Of a DNA stretch of 64,000 bases, positions 1 to 9,214 are shown piece after piece. Made by a program: the position numbers and the translations under genes. Numbering within the stretch: the stretch's first letter is position 1; every line of letters begins with the position of its first letter. The notes under the pieces are model-generated. The model saw nothing but the letters and a program-made list of their open reading frames with translations. It was not told the DNA's origin and ran no database searches. The stretch spans positions 5,532,501-5,596,500 of the forward strand of contig NZ_CP095413.1 in the NCBI RefSeq assembly GCF_023016285.1, given 5' to 3'. The DNA comes from Muricauda sp. SCSIO 64092 (GTDB lineage: Bacteria > Bacteroidota > Bacteroidia > Flavobacteriales > Flavobacteriaceae).

Positions 1-1
1 A

Positions 2-322
2 TATCTTGAAATTCTGCAAAAAAACCATGTAGGGGAATCCAGTACCCCTCGGAAAAGTGATAAAGATAAAGTTGATACCATCACCCCAAGGGTCATTGAA
101 CTTATCCTTGCCACTATCTCAGATGTGGAAGATGAGGAAGGTTGGGCATTCTTGGGGGAAGTGGGGACGCTCATACAAAAAAAGCAACCCAATTTTGACC
201 CAAGGAACTACGGTTTTCGGAAACTGACACCCCTGGTCAAATCCTTGGATCAAATTGAAATTGTATCCAGAAAAAATCCAAAGGGAAGCGGGAATTTGAT
301 CTACGTTCGGACAAGGTCGTAA
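2..322 (+). CDS. OST-HTH/LOTUS-domain protein, 3' part (likely NYN-domain protein)
   Basis: The reading frame is open from the first bases of the window to a TAA at 320-322, so this is the C-terminal ~106 residues of a gene that begins upstream. The last ~75 residues (from ELILATISDVEDEEGW to the end) have the pattern of an OST-HTH/LOTUS domain, including the FDPRNYGFRKLTPLVKSL core and a GNLIYVRTR ending. In Bacteroidota this domain usually sits behind an N-terminal NYN (PIN-like RNase) domain. That N-terminal part lies outside the window, so the RNA-processing role is inferred. It is followed 16 bp later by the sigma factor gene on the same strand. Confidence 0.72.
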   Translation, partial: YLEILQKNHVGESSTPRKSDKDKVDTITPRVIELILATISDVEDEEGWAFLGEVGTLIQKKQPNFDPRNYGFRKLTPLVKSLDQIEIVSRKNPKGSGNLIYVRTRS

Positions 323-338
323 CGAAAATGTAAAAAAT

Positions 339-1204
339 ATGAAACCACTTTCGATATCGAAACAGATTACAAATAGGGACAGTCCCTCTCTGACCAAATA
401 TCTCAATGATATTGCGCGCATTCCGATGGTAACCGTTGAGGAAGAGGTTCATTTGACCGTTCGAATCAGGCAAGGCGACACTGAGGCTTTGGAAAGATTG
501 GTCCTGGCCAATTTAAGGTTTGTGGTCTCTGTGGCGAAACAATACCAATCTAAAGGACTTAACCTTCATGACCTAATCAATGAAGGGAATCTTGGATTGG
601 TCAGGGCGGCAACAAAATTTGACGAAACACGCGGGTTCAAGTTTATCTCCTATGCGGTTTGGTGGATACGTCAGGGAATAATACAGGCACTCGCTGAAAA
701 ATCGAGGATGGTCAGATTACCGTTTAATAAAATAGGTGCAATAAACAAAATAAAAAAAGCTTCTTCCCACTTTGAGCAAATACACCAACGACCACCTACT
801 GCTGAAGAGGTTTCAGAATTAATCGATATCTCAATGGACGAGATTCAATTCTGTCTTAAACACTCTTCTTGGCCCATGTCAATGGACCAATCTTTGAATA
901 TTGGAGATGGTTCATTGAATTTGCACGATAAGATGCGTTCAGATAGTTCCAACAGTCCCGAAAAAAACTTATTAAGGGCTCGTTGGAATCCGAAATAGAC
1001 ACATTGCTCGAAACCCTATCCTCTCGGGAGGCCTACATTATAAAGATGTATTTTGGGATTGGGGTGAATTATTCTTTGACACTGGATGAAATAGGCACAA
1101 ACTTGAACATCACCAAGGAAAGGATAAGACAGATTAAGGCCAAGGCCCTGCTACGCTTAAGACGGTCTTCATCCGGTAAAACCCTTAAGGAATATTTGGA
1201 ATAG
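339..1204 (+). pseudogene. RpoD-family sigma-70 factor, split by a -1 frameshift
   Basis: Two overlapping frames together encode one ~287-residue group 1/2-like sigma factor, the usual length of the short Bacteroidota RpoD. Codons from 339 give region 1.2 (SLTKYLNDIARIPMVTVEEE), region 2 (LRFVVSVAKQYQ, NEGNLGLVRAATKFDETRGFKFISYAVWWIRQ) and region 3, then run into a stop at 996-998. The -1 frame, open across 968-1204, gives region 4 with the helix-turn-helix LTLDEIGTNLNITKERIRQIKAKAL. The join falls at a run of seven A residues (961-967) inside A AAA AAC, a canonical -1 slippery heptamer in the correct phase. A real inactivating deletion, a homopolymer sequencing error and genuine frameshifting all fit. 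The protein diverges from a housekeeping RpoD (RQGIIQALAEKSRMVRLPFN), so it is probably an accessory paralogue. Confidence 0.8.
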
Positions 1205-1472
1205 GGACATTTCTTAAAGAAGAACAATAATCGATTTTACAAAGTTTTTGTTTTCCCGCTCTCTGATTGAACGTACGATGCTATTTTGCTTTCTAATGTT
1301 TCATTAAGGAACCTTTTTTCAAAGTTTGTGAATCTTTCCGTTTCGTTCGACCCACCCGCAGGTTTATGTGACTGCCTTTCCTCCAAAACAAGTTTTCCTA
1401 TTTGCCTACTTCCAAGACAGGCACAATGAATACGATTTTGGATCAAATAATTGTTTGTGGTAATTTTAAAGA

Positions 1473-1772
1473 ATGATAATAAGAATATTTAAGGCATCCA
1501 TACCTTCTAACCTGCAAATTGAATTTGAAACCAAATTCAAGGAAGTCTCCGTGCCCTTGGTGAAAAGGTTCAAGGGTCTAATCTCTCTAGAAATAGCTGG
1601 CCCCACCATTTGGAACCCTGACGAGTTTGTAATGATCTCCAAATGGAATACCGAGCGTGACCTTATTGAATTTGCGGGTGAGAACTGGAATCAGGCGCAT
1701 ATTCCCAAGGGAATGGAAAAATATATTGAAAAATGCACTGTGTCACATCATAGAAACATCGCCATTACATAG
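1473..1772 (+). CDS. antibiotic biosynthesis monooxygenase (ABM)-like domain protein
   Basis: A 99-residue protein starting at ATG 1473. Its pattern is that of the dimeric alpha+beta ABM/YgiN fold: an N-terminal beta strand (MIIRIFKASI), a helix (EFETKFKEVSVPLVKRFKGL), then SLEIAGP and FVMISKWNTERDLIEFAGENW, the characteristic 'W.s.edl..f...' segment. Members include heme-degrading and quinol-oxidising enzymes and many of unknown substrate. No catalytic residue can be assigned here. It lies on the same strand as the AraC gene 110 bp downstream, which could make it a regulatory neighbour, but a promoter-like element lies between them. Confidence 0.6.
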   Translation: MIIRIFKASIPSNLQIEFETKFKEVSVPLVKRFKGLISLEIAGPTIWNPDEFVMISKWNTERDLIEFAGENWNQAHIPKGMEKYIEKCTVSHHRNIAIT

Positions 1773-1848
1773 GGATAATACCTTAAATACTATGGACAAA
1801 GTCATTTCCCAAAGTATCCCAAAAAACATTTTGAATTTGTTTTTCCGT

Positions 1849-1856
1849 TAGCTTTG
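1849..1856 (+). promoter_or_regulatory. -7 promoter element (TAnnTTTG) before the AraC gene
   Basis: TAGCTTTG matches the Bacteroidota -7 consensus TAnnTTTG exactly and lies 27 bp before the ATG at 1884. A TTTTG at 1829-1833 could serve as -33, although the 15-nt spacing is shorter than usual. Confidence 0.45.
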
Positions 1857-1883
1857 CCATGATTGATTTATACCGGTTTTGAA

Positions 1884-2810
1884 ATGAACAAGCACACTGT
1901 TAAGCTTTACACGAACAAAGAGTTCATAGACAACCAAACGCTGACCACATCGGAAAACCGGACCTATTTCAAAAAGGATTACGAATCGTTCTTCTGTGGG
2001 CGGCTGGAGGAATTGATGCACTTGGTCACCTACCCTATTTCGGCCAGTAGGGCGACTACGCATTGCATCTATTTCTTGACGGATGGCACAATTTGTATGA
2101 CCAAAGGCCTTACCAGGTACACCGTTAAAAAAGGGGACTGTTTGGTAGTGCCGGCGTACCATATCTCCTCGATAGAATGGGTGGATCCAAAAACAAAGGG
2201 ATTTTTTCTCAGTCTTTCACCAAACCTTTTGAGCGGTCGGTTTATATCACGGAACGATGTCGGTTCCTTTAAGTTTTTATTGCCCTATTCGCAATCGTAT
2301 TTTTCGGGCTCCACGACCAACCCATTTGTAGCGAACCTCCTAAATCGATTGATAACGGAATATGGACGGTTCGGATTTAAAAGATCAAAATTGGTCATAT
2401 CCTACGTGGTGTCCTTTTTCTATGAGCTATATTACCAGGACATCGCCAATAAGCCCGACCCCATAGACCGATACCAGAACATCACTTATCAGTTCAAAGA
2501 CCTTTTGTTCAAGCATGTTGCAAGATTCCACAAAACTTCGGAGTATGCCAACCTGATTGGAATAACACCCAATCATCTCAACAAGGTATTGAAAAGGACT
2601 ACAGGAAAATCGCCCATTCTATGGATTAATGAGGCACTGGTATTGGAGGCTAAGGTACTTTTAGAGGAAACTGGGCTAAGTATTAGTGAAATTGCTGCTA
2701 AAATGGGCATTTATGAGCCTTCCTACTTTGCACGTTTGTTCAAAAAAATCACCGATTTGACACCCACACAATACCGAGAAGGATTGAATAGTACCAGGGA
2801 TACCCCCTAA
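1884..2810 (+). CDS. AraC-family transcriptional regulator
   Basis: Predicted 308-residue regulator. An in-frame TTG exists at 1863, but ATG 1884 (MNKHTVKLYTNKEF) is the likelier start because it leaves room for the promoter element at 1849-1856. The N-terminal ~150 residues form a cupin-like sensing domain (TDGTICMTKGLTRYTVKKGDCLVVPAYHISSIEW). The C-terminal ~100 residues hold the two AraC helix-turn-helix motifs (TSEYANLIGITPNHLNKVLKRTTGKSP and LSISEIAAKMGIYEPSYFARLFKKITDLTPTQYR). The second motif carries the typical FARLFKK...TPTQYR family signature. Its target is unknown; the SMR efflux gene 244 bp downstream is one possibility. Confidence 0.88.
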   Translation: MNKHTVKLYTNKEFIDNQTLTTSENRTYFKKDYESFFCGRLEELMHLVTYPISASRATTHCIYFLTDGTICMTKGLTRYTVKKGDCLVVPAYHISSIEWVDPKTKGFFLSLSPNLLSGRFISRNDVGSFKFLLPYSQSYFSGSTTNPFVANLLNRLITEYGRFGFKRSKLVISYVVSFFYELYYQDIANKPDPIDRYQNITYQFKDLLFKHVARFHKTSEYANLIGITPNHLNKVLKRTTGKSPILWINEALVLEAKVLLEETGLSISEIAAKMGIYEPSYFARLFKKITDLTPTQYREGLNSTRDTP

Positions 2811-3054
2811 TAGTCAGTTGCCGCTATGGTTCCATTGCGATGTTTGTGTATTGCATTTAGTGATGGATCATGACCTTTGACAATACGCCCGGAAATACCA
2901 CCAAAGATTTCGAATTTTTCTTGTTTAGGAGTAATGTAGAACCGAACATCAGGTAGCTGTCCGTGACCTTTTTGGCCAAACTTGGTTATACTGTTGTGGA
3001 ACTTCACTGTTTGCCGGAAGAATTTAAAAATGGCACAAAGACAGCATATTTAAA

Positions 3055-3381
3055 GTGAAGTGGATCTATTTGGCACTGGCAATTGTATCCGAGGTTTTGG
3101 CGACTACAGCACTTAAGACAACGGAAGGGTTTACTGAACTATTACCTTTGTTATTAACGGTTTTGGGCTTTGGTTCCGCTTTTTATTTTTTATCCAAAAC
3201 CTTGAACGAATTCCCCATGGGTATAACTTATGCCATTTGGTCCGGTGCAGGAATAGTTGCGATGGCCCTTATCGGATATTTTAGGTTTGGAGAATCATTG
3301 GGCCTTCCCTCAATTATGGGCATCGCTTTGATATTGTCGGGAATTTTGGTCATTAAACTGTTTGCCCATCCCCACATTTGA
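3055..3381 (+). CDS. small multidrug resistance (SMR/EmrE-family) efflux transporter
   Basis: A 108-residue protein with four predicted membrane helices, the standard SMR length. The start is GTG 3055 (MKWIYLALAI); no in-frame ATG lies near. The essential membrane-embedded glutamate is present in helix 1 (AIVSEVLATTALK, Glu13, equivalent to Glu14 of EmrE). The helix 2-3 region FPMGITYAIWSGAGIVAMALIGYFRFGE and helix 4 GIALILSGILVIKL match the family. SMR proteins exchange protons for quaternary ammonium compounds, guanidinium or similar cations as antiparallel dimers in the inner membrane. As a single gene it would be a homodimeric exporter. Confidence 0.9.
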   Translation: MKWIYLALAIVSEVLATTALKTTEGFTELLPLLLTVLGFGSAFYFLSKTLNEFPMGITYAIWSGAGIVAMALIGYFRFGESLGLPSIMGIALILSGILVIKLFAHPHI

Positions 3382-3434
3382 TTGTCAAAAAATGGAATCG
3401 ACCACACATTTCGGCACACAAGATGATTGCACAC

Positions 3435-4652
3435 CTACAACTTATATATGAACGCTTGTAATGCTATTGCCAGTTCAGACAGTTTTGTGACATCGACCAT
3501 GTTTATCGTATCCCTTTCGGTATGGGTTATCCTTTGGGTCCGTATGTTCTCTAGCAACCACTCCGAAGTTAGGGCAATGGCCGGTATCCCATTTTGAATG
3601 AACATACTGTGATCCCCCTGGTACCATGGGCTTCCCAAAACAATATCTGGGTAGGTGGCAAAAAGGGAGTCCACCTCCTTGGCATGGTTCTCGGCCAGAT
3701 TAAAAACGGACAATAAGGTATTACCCTTATGGTAGCCGACCCCATCGATATTAATATTGATCATGGTATCGGTGAAGTCTCCCTGTTTTTGTTCCAGAAA
3801 AACCATCTGACCGGGTACCGAATAATAATCCTCTCCATTAAGGGCGACCAACTCGACCATATTCTCTTTTTGATACTCCTTCAAAAGCTCTGATAACAAT
3901 AAAAGTGAGGTTACACCCGTGGCATTGTCCAGTGCCCCGGGCGAGCCTTTTTTAGCATCAATATGGGCAGTAATGGTAATCCTTTTGCCTCTGGGGTTCC
4001 CTTTTCTCCCAATGATATTATGGCCTTGGGAGGGACTCTTGGCAGTTTTTGAAATCAACCTTAGTTGTTCGGGATCATCCTTTAAAAGATTATGGGCGTC
4101 CTTTTCGGAAATATAAACGGAAGGAATCTTGAAGTCACCATCCTCGATTATAGGGTAAGGATATTCCCCATTGGGATACTGTGATGTGGAATTGGCAACA
4201 AAAATAAGTGCTGCCGCCCTACTGTTTTCCAACGCCCGTATTATTTTTTGATGGGACTCCGGATTGTAAAACACAAAGTTCTTCGGCATTAAGGGCTCTA
4301 AGGTCAACTCATCTTTTAGTATGAGTATCTTGCCCTTGCCATCCAAATTTTCCAGTTCTCCTAAGGTGGAAACCGTTAGAAATTCCGCACGGACATCACA
4401 CGCTTCGCTATACGGACTGGAACTAGCCTCAATGTTCACCTCATTGGATATTATGTGTGCCGGTCCACTGTCCCAATCAAAAGCATCGAAAGACTGTTTT
4501 TCGATTTCCCATCCATTGGCCCTTAGTTGTCTCTCAAAATATTGGGTAGCCATTAGGTTTTCCTTGCTTCCCACACATCGGTTTTTTATTTCTTCACATA
4601 AGAACCTTAATTGTTTTTGGCCAAGCGTATTCAGGAGATGTACTGTTTCCAT
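3435..4652 (-). CDS. M28-family zinc metallopeptidase with PA-type insert
   Basis: About 405 residues if started at ATG 4652 (METVHLLNTLGQKQLRFLCE); a TTG 60 bp upstream is an alternative. The order is an N-terminal helical cap (about 1-70), a PA-like segment (about 80-210: KGKILILKDEL, RAAALIFVANST, IPSVYISEKDAHNLL), then the M28 catalytic domain. The zinc motifs ITAHIDAKKGSPGALDNATG (His and bridging Asp), LVALNGEDYYSVPGQ (Glu pair) and NIDGVG are readable, with a terminal His in RITHTERDT. This predicts an aminopeptidase or carboxypeptidase acting on small peptides. No clear signal peptide is seen, so location is uncertain. It is a single gene convergent with the SMR gene. Confidence 0.85.
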   Translation of the reverse strand: METVHLLNTLGQKQLRFLCEEIKNRCVGSKENLMATQYFERQLRANGWEIEKQSFDAFDWDSGPAHIISNEVNIEASSSPYSEACDVRAEFLTVSTLGELENLDGKGKILILKDELTLEPLMPKNFVFYNPESHQKIIRALENSRAAALIFVANSTSQYPNGEYPYPIIEDGDFKIPSVYISEKDAHNLLKDDPEQLRLISKTAKSPSQGHNIIGRKGNPRGKRITITAHIDAKKGSPGALDNATGVTSLLLLSELLKEYQKENMVELVALNGEDYYSVPGQMVFLEQKQGDFTDTMININIDGVGYHKGNTLLSVFNLAENHAKEVDSLFATYPDIVLGSPWYQGDHSMFIQNGIPAIALTSEWLLENIRTQRITHTERDTINMVDVTKLSELAIALQAFIYKL

Positions 4653-5035
4653 TGTACGAAGTTTTGAGGGTTTCCGAATCTGTTCATTATAAGTCCACAA
4701 AGTTGGGGACAAATCGTATACATAGGGTAGTCAATTGATGCCGCTAAGAGTACTATTCAATCATTGTCCAGAAAGACGGAAATAGATCAAGGGAGTAATA
4801 CGGGCCAAAACACTTGCATGGCAATTAAAAACAAAATTATTAAAATAGGTTCCTGGACATTACATGAGCGCTATCCCATAAAAGGTCTATTAATGAAAGT
4901 ATTCAATGAGGCCTAGAATGGGACATTCAAGTACATTGTGCGGTTTTTACCGTGATAGTCCCGGAAAACAATAGTTTTACAAGACAATTCAATTTTATAA
5001 ATCCTATTTTTTGATGCTACATATCCATGATTTGC
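4653..5035. other. 383-bp intergenic stretch
   Basis: Lies between the end of the minus-strand seven-gene operon and the start of the M28 gene. I see no gene, strong hairpin or consensus TAnnTTTG in it. A 32-codon plus-strand ORF (4817-4915) is too short and unsupported to call. Confidence 0.4.
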
Positions 5036-8000
5036 TTAGAGGATATCCGTGGTTTCAAACAGTTGTTTAAACCTTTGTTTTTCAGCGGTTGGAACCGCAT
5101 TCAATACTTTTTGGTAAAAGTCTTTAAAAACCTTGGGCTTTTCAGGATCTGTATTTCCAAATTCCTTAAGTAGCGTATTAAACTTTTGATCGCCTATGGA
5201 TTCCATCATTTCATACAGTGCAATGGCTCCTTTATTCTCTTCCATATAATCCGTACCATCCGCATAGATTAGGACGGGTTCGGTGTTGGGTTCGTTGTTT
5301 TTGTCCTTGGCATACTTGTCGGTTTTCTTTTCAATAAGCAAATCAACCGCCTCTTTACCTAAATTCCCTTTTACAAATTGTAGGCCCAGGGCCTCCGGTA
5401 AACCCAATGTAAACATATCCGCACCCTGCACATTGGCAATGGTCAGCTTTTTTTGCAACCATAGTTTGGCCAATTCACTACCAATAGTTTGGTAGATATA
5501 GGCTTTTTCCTGTAAGCCTTCGGTATTTGCCACCCATCCTTCTTTTTCGGAAAGGGCAATGGTGTTGGCGAAAGTATATCTGTCGTCTTGCCAACGGTGT
5601 ATTTCTATCAACTGTAACTGATTTTCAACTGCATTTGCACCAAATTTGGTTTCCATAAAGGCAACCCCTTTTTTAATAGCTTCTTGATATAGCGCTATAT
5701 TAAAAGCATGTGTAGGTTTGTACAAAATGGAATAAGCTACCTTGTCTGCTTTTCCCTGGAAAACGGTATAATCCGATGAACCTACATACCAATTGAACAC
5801 TCGAGGGCTATCCACCATATATGTCGCTACGGTCCGGCCATTCTTGGTTTCCATTTTTTGTAAAACTCCCGCTGCAAACGGTATTTGTCCTTCTTCCGTA
5901 CTGATGATCAACTTATCGGTCACCCAATCGGCATCTGTGGCATAAGCATTCTGCCTTAAAGCGAAGGCGTCGTCTATGCTTGCCATTCTGGAATCCAACC
6001 GGGTGAGGCCCTGTTCTTGGCGTTTACGGTTTTCCAACAATTCCTTGTCGCTATCATAACCAATTACGGGCAAAAATTCCTGTACACTGCCAAAGCTTCC
6101 CTTGTTTGTTAAATCTGCCTGAAAATCACTCTGTACAAAACCTACATATTGCTTTGTTCCTGCTAACGAAAGCTGCAACAAACTGTCTTTTTGTATGGCT
6201 TTCGGAACATGATAAGCCGTCAGGTTTTGCTCGGCGTCCGCCTTTGCGATAGTCAATTCCTGTCCGTTGAGCTTCACGTTGGTCAATTGGGCAAAATCCT
6301 TGGTATTCAGAAACAAGGTGTCTGCCCCTTTTTCATTGTTCAGCGTAATATCGGCAGAAAATTCAGCCCTTCTTTCCAAAGGGAAAAGGTCAAGTTTTAG
6401 TGCTACCGTTTTATATTTGGGTTGCGGTTTGGTTTCCAAGTATTTATATTTCTTCTCATACTCGGCATCCAACCTTTCTTCTTCCGCCTCTGGGACAAAG
6501 TTTCCGTTGTCATAAACATTTTTGGTGATGAAGGACATTAAAAACAAAAATAGGCCTGCAAACGCCACCATCACAACTTTGGAAACCAAACCGAGTTGCA
6601 TGTTCTTTAAGGAAAGTCGGTTTCTCCATTTTTTGTCCGAGCCTCGTTTCCATAGCCAAACGCCAGCCATAACCAGGTTAATGCCCAATGCCAGCCATAA
6701 TAAGAAGAACCAATTGGCCGACTGTTGAAATATGCCATACCCACTTGTTTCGGAAAAATCCTCTATCCCGGGGGTAAAGCCATAACCGAGCCTTAAGTCT
6801 TCAATAATACCCATATCAAAGGAAACAATTAAGAAAATAAAAAAGCCAACACAAAGGAGATGGGTGAGTATTCGATGACTGGTTAAAGCCCCGACAAAAA
6901 ACACCAACGAGGCCCAAAGCACAAAATTTAGAAAAGCCCAGCGGTAGAGTAAGAGGTCTTCCATAAACCTTCCCAATTCTATATAGGAAGCACCGCCCAA
7001 CAATACCTGGGTAAACAGTGAAACCGCAATAAAGCTTAGGCTTAGGATAAAAGATAGTCCAATAACGGCCGCCAATCTAGAAAGTTGGGTTACCCAAACG
7101 GGTACGGGCAAAGAATCCGTTATTTGCCAGATATTCACCGTTTTGTCCTTAAAAAACAGCTCACCTGCCCAAATCATGATCAGCATATTCACAAAAACAC
7201 CCCATTGCAGTCTAAAAAAGGTCATATTGCTACTAATGGGATGTTCATTACCAATATAGTAGGCAGCATTCCAAGTAACGTTTTGCATAAAGACCATCAA
7301 TAAAATAATCCCTAGAATTATTTTAAAGGAGGTAGGACGAACAATGTTCATGAGTTCCAATTTTGAGAGCGACCATAGTTTGGTCAAAAAATTGGGCACC
7401 CGATATTGTTTCACCACCTCAGGCAATTTTATGGATGCAGCAGAAAATACAGCTTTCTTGTTTTCCTTGATTTTTTTTGATTTATCGGTACCCGCCTGTA
7501 TAAAATATTTAAAGGAAAACCTTATATATGAGGCAATAGCTAGTATAAGGGCCAGACCCATCCAAAGCAGCCTGTTCTGTAAAACATACCCGGAAAAGGT
7601 AAAGGATTCCGTGTTTTTCTGTGCAGGTGTCAATAATTCCGTGTAGTGCTGTGCAGCCACATACCCGCCGGAATCGGCCAAAATATAAGCTATTATATTA
7701 TCACCACCACCGGTCTCATAAGAGGTCTGTGCAATTAAAAAGATGATGACCACCAAAAAAACGGCCAAATAACTGGTTGCAATTTTTCTGGTAAATACTA
7801 TGGAAAAGAATACCAGGGCCACATAGAAAAACAGATTGGGAACGGTAAACATGATCCAACCGTGAAATAAAGGTCCCCATTGTGTAGGACCAAAACGGCT
7901 TGCCTCCCCTATACCGGAATAAGGCACCAACAAATGCCCTAAAATCATACCCGTGCTTAGAATGACCAGATACAGGAAGGCGGCCAAAAACCGACCAACA

Positions 8001-8305
8001 AAAAACTGTTTGTCACTAATAGGCATGGCATATGTCCATTGCGCGGATTTATATCTTATATCCTTATAAAGGACCCCGCCTGTGGCAATGGCAATGATAA
8101 TAATCATTAGCATGCCCATTGCAGCGTAGTTGCGGTACAGTATACTGGAGGCATTCATTAGTACCCCTTCATTGGCGAAAAAATCGAATGAACCTTTGGT
8201 GTACCATATCATTTGAAACGCCAACATGAGAAAGAAAATAAGAGTCACCCAACTGAATATGCGCTGTTTAAGCTCGTTTTTTAGTATGGATACTATCGTT
8301 TTCAT
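5036..8305 (-). CDS. ABC-2 permease fused to a degenerate M1-aminopeptidase-like domain
   Basis: A 1089-residue inner-membrane protein of the Bacteroidota 'ABC permease/M1 aminopeptidase' type. Residues 1-260 and about 310-570 are two ABC-2-type halves, each with about six hydrophobic helices, beginning with an N-terminal cytosolic helix and TM1 (WVTLIFFLMLAFQMIWY). A further helix near 585 leads into a soluble C-terminal domain with M1-like beta-sandwich and peptidase folds. In related proteins the peptidase has HEXXH. Here the corresponding segment reads SELAK (residues 943-947), followed by the conserved ANVQGA and the third-ligand Glu (LPEAL, Glu971). Both zinc His residues are therefore missing and the domain should be catalytically dead. 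The start is 1 bp from the stop of the upstream ATPase gene, so the two form one transporter. Confidence 0.88.
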   Translation of the reverse strand: MKTIVSILKNELKQRIFSWVTLIFFLMLAFQMIWYTKGSFDFFANEGVLMNASSILYRNYAAMGMLMIIIIAIATGGVLYKDIRYKSAQWTYAMPISDKQFFVGRFLAAFLYLVILSTGMILGHLLVPYSGIGEASRFGPTQWGPLFHGWIMFTVPNLFFYVALVFFSIVFTRKIATSYLAVFLVVIIFLIAQTSYETGGGDNIIAYILADSGGYVAAQHYTELLTPAQKNTESFTFSGYVLQNRLLWMGLALILAIASYIRFSFKYFIQAGTDKSKKIKENKKAVFSAASIKLPEVVKQYRVPNFLTKLWSLSKLELMNIVRPTSFKIILGIILLMVFMQNVTWNAAYYIGNEHPISSNMTFFRLQWGVFVNMLIMIWAGELFFKDKTVNIWQITDSLPVPVWVTQLSRLAAVIGLSFILSLSFIAVSLFTQVLLGGASYIELGRFMEDLLLYRWAFLNFVLWASLVFFVGALTSHRILTHLLCVGFFIFLIVSFDMGIIEDLRLGYGFTPGIEDFSETSGYGIFQQSANWFFLLWLALGINLVMAGVWLWKRGSDKKWRNRLSLKNMQLGLVSKVVMVAFAGLFLFLMSFITKNVYDNGNFVPEAEEERLDAEYEKKYKYLETKPQPKYKTVALKLDLFPLERRAEFSADITLNNEKGADTLFLNTKDFAQLTNVKLNGQELTIAKADAEQNLTAYHVPKAIQKDSLLQLSLAGTKQYVGFVQSDFQADLTNKGSFGSVQEFLPVIGYDSDKELLENRKRQEQGLTRLDSRMASIDDAFALRQNAYATDADWVTDKLIISTEEGQIPFAAGVLQKMETKNGRTVATYMVDSPRVFNWYVGSSDYTVFQGKADKVAYSILYKPTHAFNIALYQEAIKKGVAFMETKFGANAVENQLQLIEIHRWQDDRYTFANTIALSEKEGWVANTEGLQEKAYIYQTIGSELAKLWLQKKLTIANVQGADMFTLGLPEALGLQFVKGNLGKEAVDLLIEKKTDKYAKDKNNEPNTEPVLIYADGTDYMEENKGAIALYEMMESIGDQKFNTLLKEFGNTDPEKPKVFKDFYQKVLNAVPTAEKQRFKQLFETTDIL

Positions 8306-8306
8306 T

Positions 8307-9176
8307 TTAGTTTTCGCTTAAGATTTTAAAGTAGGCATCCTCCAGTGATGGCGCTTTGATATCAAACCCTCCGGAAGGCATATCATCTGCCATCACCGTA
8401 ATCATCAATTTACCGGCAAAAAAACGTTGGGAAATCACCTTAAATTTTTCTTGATACGCTGTGAGCTGATCTTTTTTAATGGGCATCTCATAGAGTTTCC
8501 CCCGCATGGCCTCTTGCACTTCATCCGGTTTACCGGTCAGTACTACCTCACCATTTCCAATAATGGCCATATCGGAACAAAGGGTACTGACGTCCTCTAC
8601 AATATGGGTGGACAATATGACCACGGCATTTTCTCCCAATTCCGACAATAAGTTATAGAAACGATTACGTTCCATAGGGTCCAGACCCGCCGTAGGTTCA
8701 TCGACAATGATCAATTCTGGATTGCCCACTAAGGCCTGGGCAATACCAAAGCGTTGCTTCATCCCGCCGGAATAACCATCCAATTTTTTATTTCGAACAT
8801 CATAGAGGTTCACTTTTTGCAACAGGGCCTCCACCGTCTCCTTTCGTTCCCCTTTATGTACTATACCTTTCATGTCGGCGATATGCGTTAGCAACTCTTC
8901 CGCCGTTACATTAGGGTATACCCCAAATTCCTGCGGAAGGTATCCAAGTGTTTTTCTTAGTGCTTCTGGGCTTTTTAGAACATTAATTTCGTTAAAACGA
9001 ATAGCACCTGAATCCGGATCTTGTAAGGTTGCGATAGTGCGCATTAAAGTCGATTTTCCCGCACCGTTTTGGCCCAAAAGTCCAAACATGCCCTTACCAA
9101 CGCTCAGGGAAACATTTTTAAGGGCTTGTACCCCATTGGGATAGGTTTTTGAAAGGTTTTTAATTTCTAGTTTCAT
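8307..9176 (-). CDS. ABC transporter ATP-binding protein
   Basis: 289 residues with a complete nucleotide-binding domain: Walker A GQNGAGKST (35-43), Q-loop Gln82 (YLPQEFG), signature YSGGMKQR (135-142), Walker B LIIVDEP (155-161), D-loop AGLD and H-loop His191 (STHIVED). It belongs to the CcmA/ABC-2 group. The last ~70 residues form the accessory C-terminal segment common in this group (YEMPIKKDQLTAYQEKFKVISQ). It pairs with the permease that begins 1 bp after its stop. The upstream MATE gene ends 38 bp before its start. The cargo is not predictable from sequence. Confidence 0.93.
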   Translation of the reverse strand: MKLEIKNLSKTYPNGVQALKNVSLSVGKGMFGLLGQNGAGKSTLMRTIATLQDPDSGAIRFNEINVLKSPEALRKTLGYLPQEFGVYPNVTAEELLTHIADMKGIVHKGERKETVEALLQKVNLYDVRNKKLDGYSGGMKQRFGIAQALVGNPELIIVDEPTAGLDPMERNRFYNLLSELGENAVVILSTHIVEDVSTLCSDMAIIGNGEVVLTGKPDEVQEAMRGKLYEMPIKKDQLTAYQEKFKVISQRFFAGKLMITVMADDMPSGGFDIKAPSLEDAYFKILSEN

Positions 9177-9214
9177 AGTATTTCGTTGTTATACGTTATT
9201 GATGGTTTCTTGTT

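Noticed and set aside
1020..1031. Short hairpin CCTC-TCGG-GAGG about 50 nt after the sigma-factor slippery site
   Set aside because: Only four base pairs, too far from the heptamer for a normal frameshift stimulator, and it encodes the conserved SSREA segment.
1237..1446. 69-residue minus-strand ORF between the sigma factor and the ABM gene
   Set aside because: It opens only at a TTG, has no recognisable domain and lies in a gap that has no other sign of a gene.
2807..3007. 66-residue minus-strand ORF between the AraC and SMR genes
   Set aside because: Composition is protein-like (a fragment such as RFYITPKQEKFEIFGGISG), but it has only a GTG start and no family I can name. It could be a gene remnant; I did not call it.
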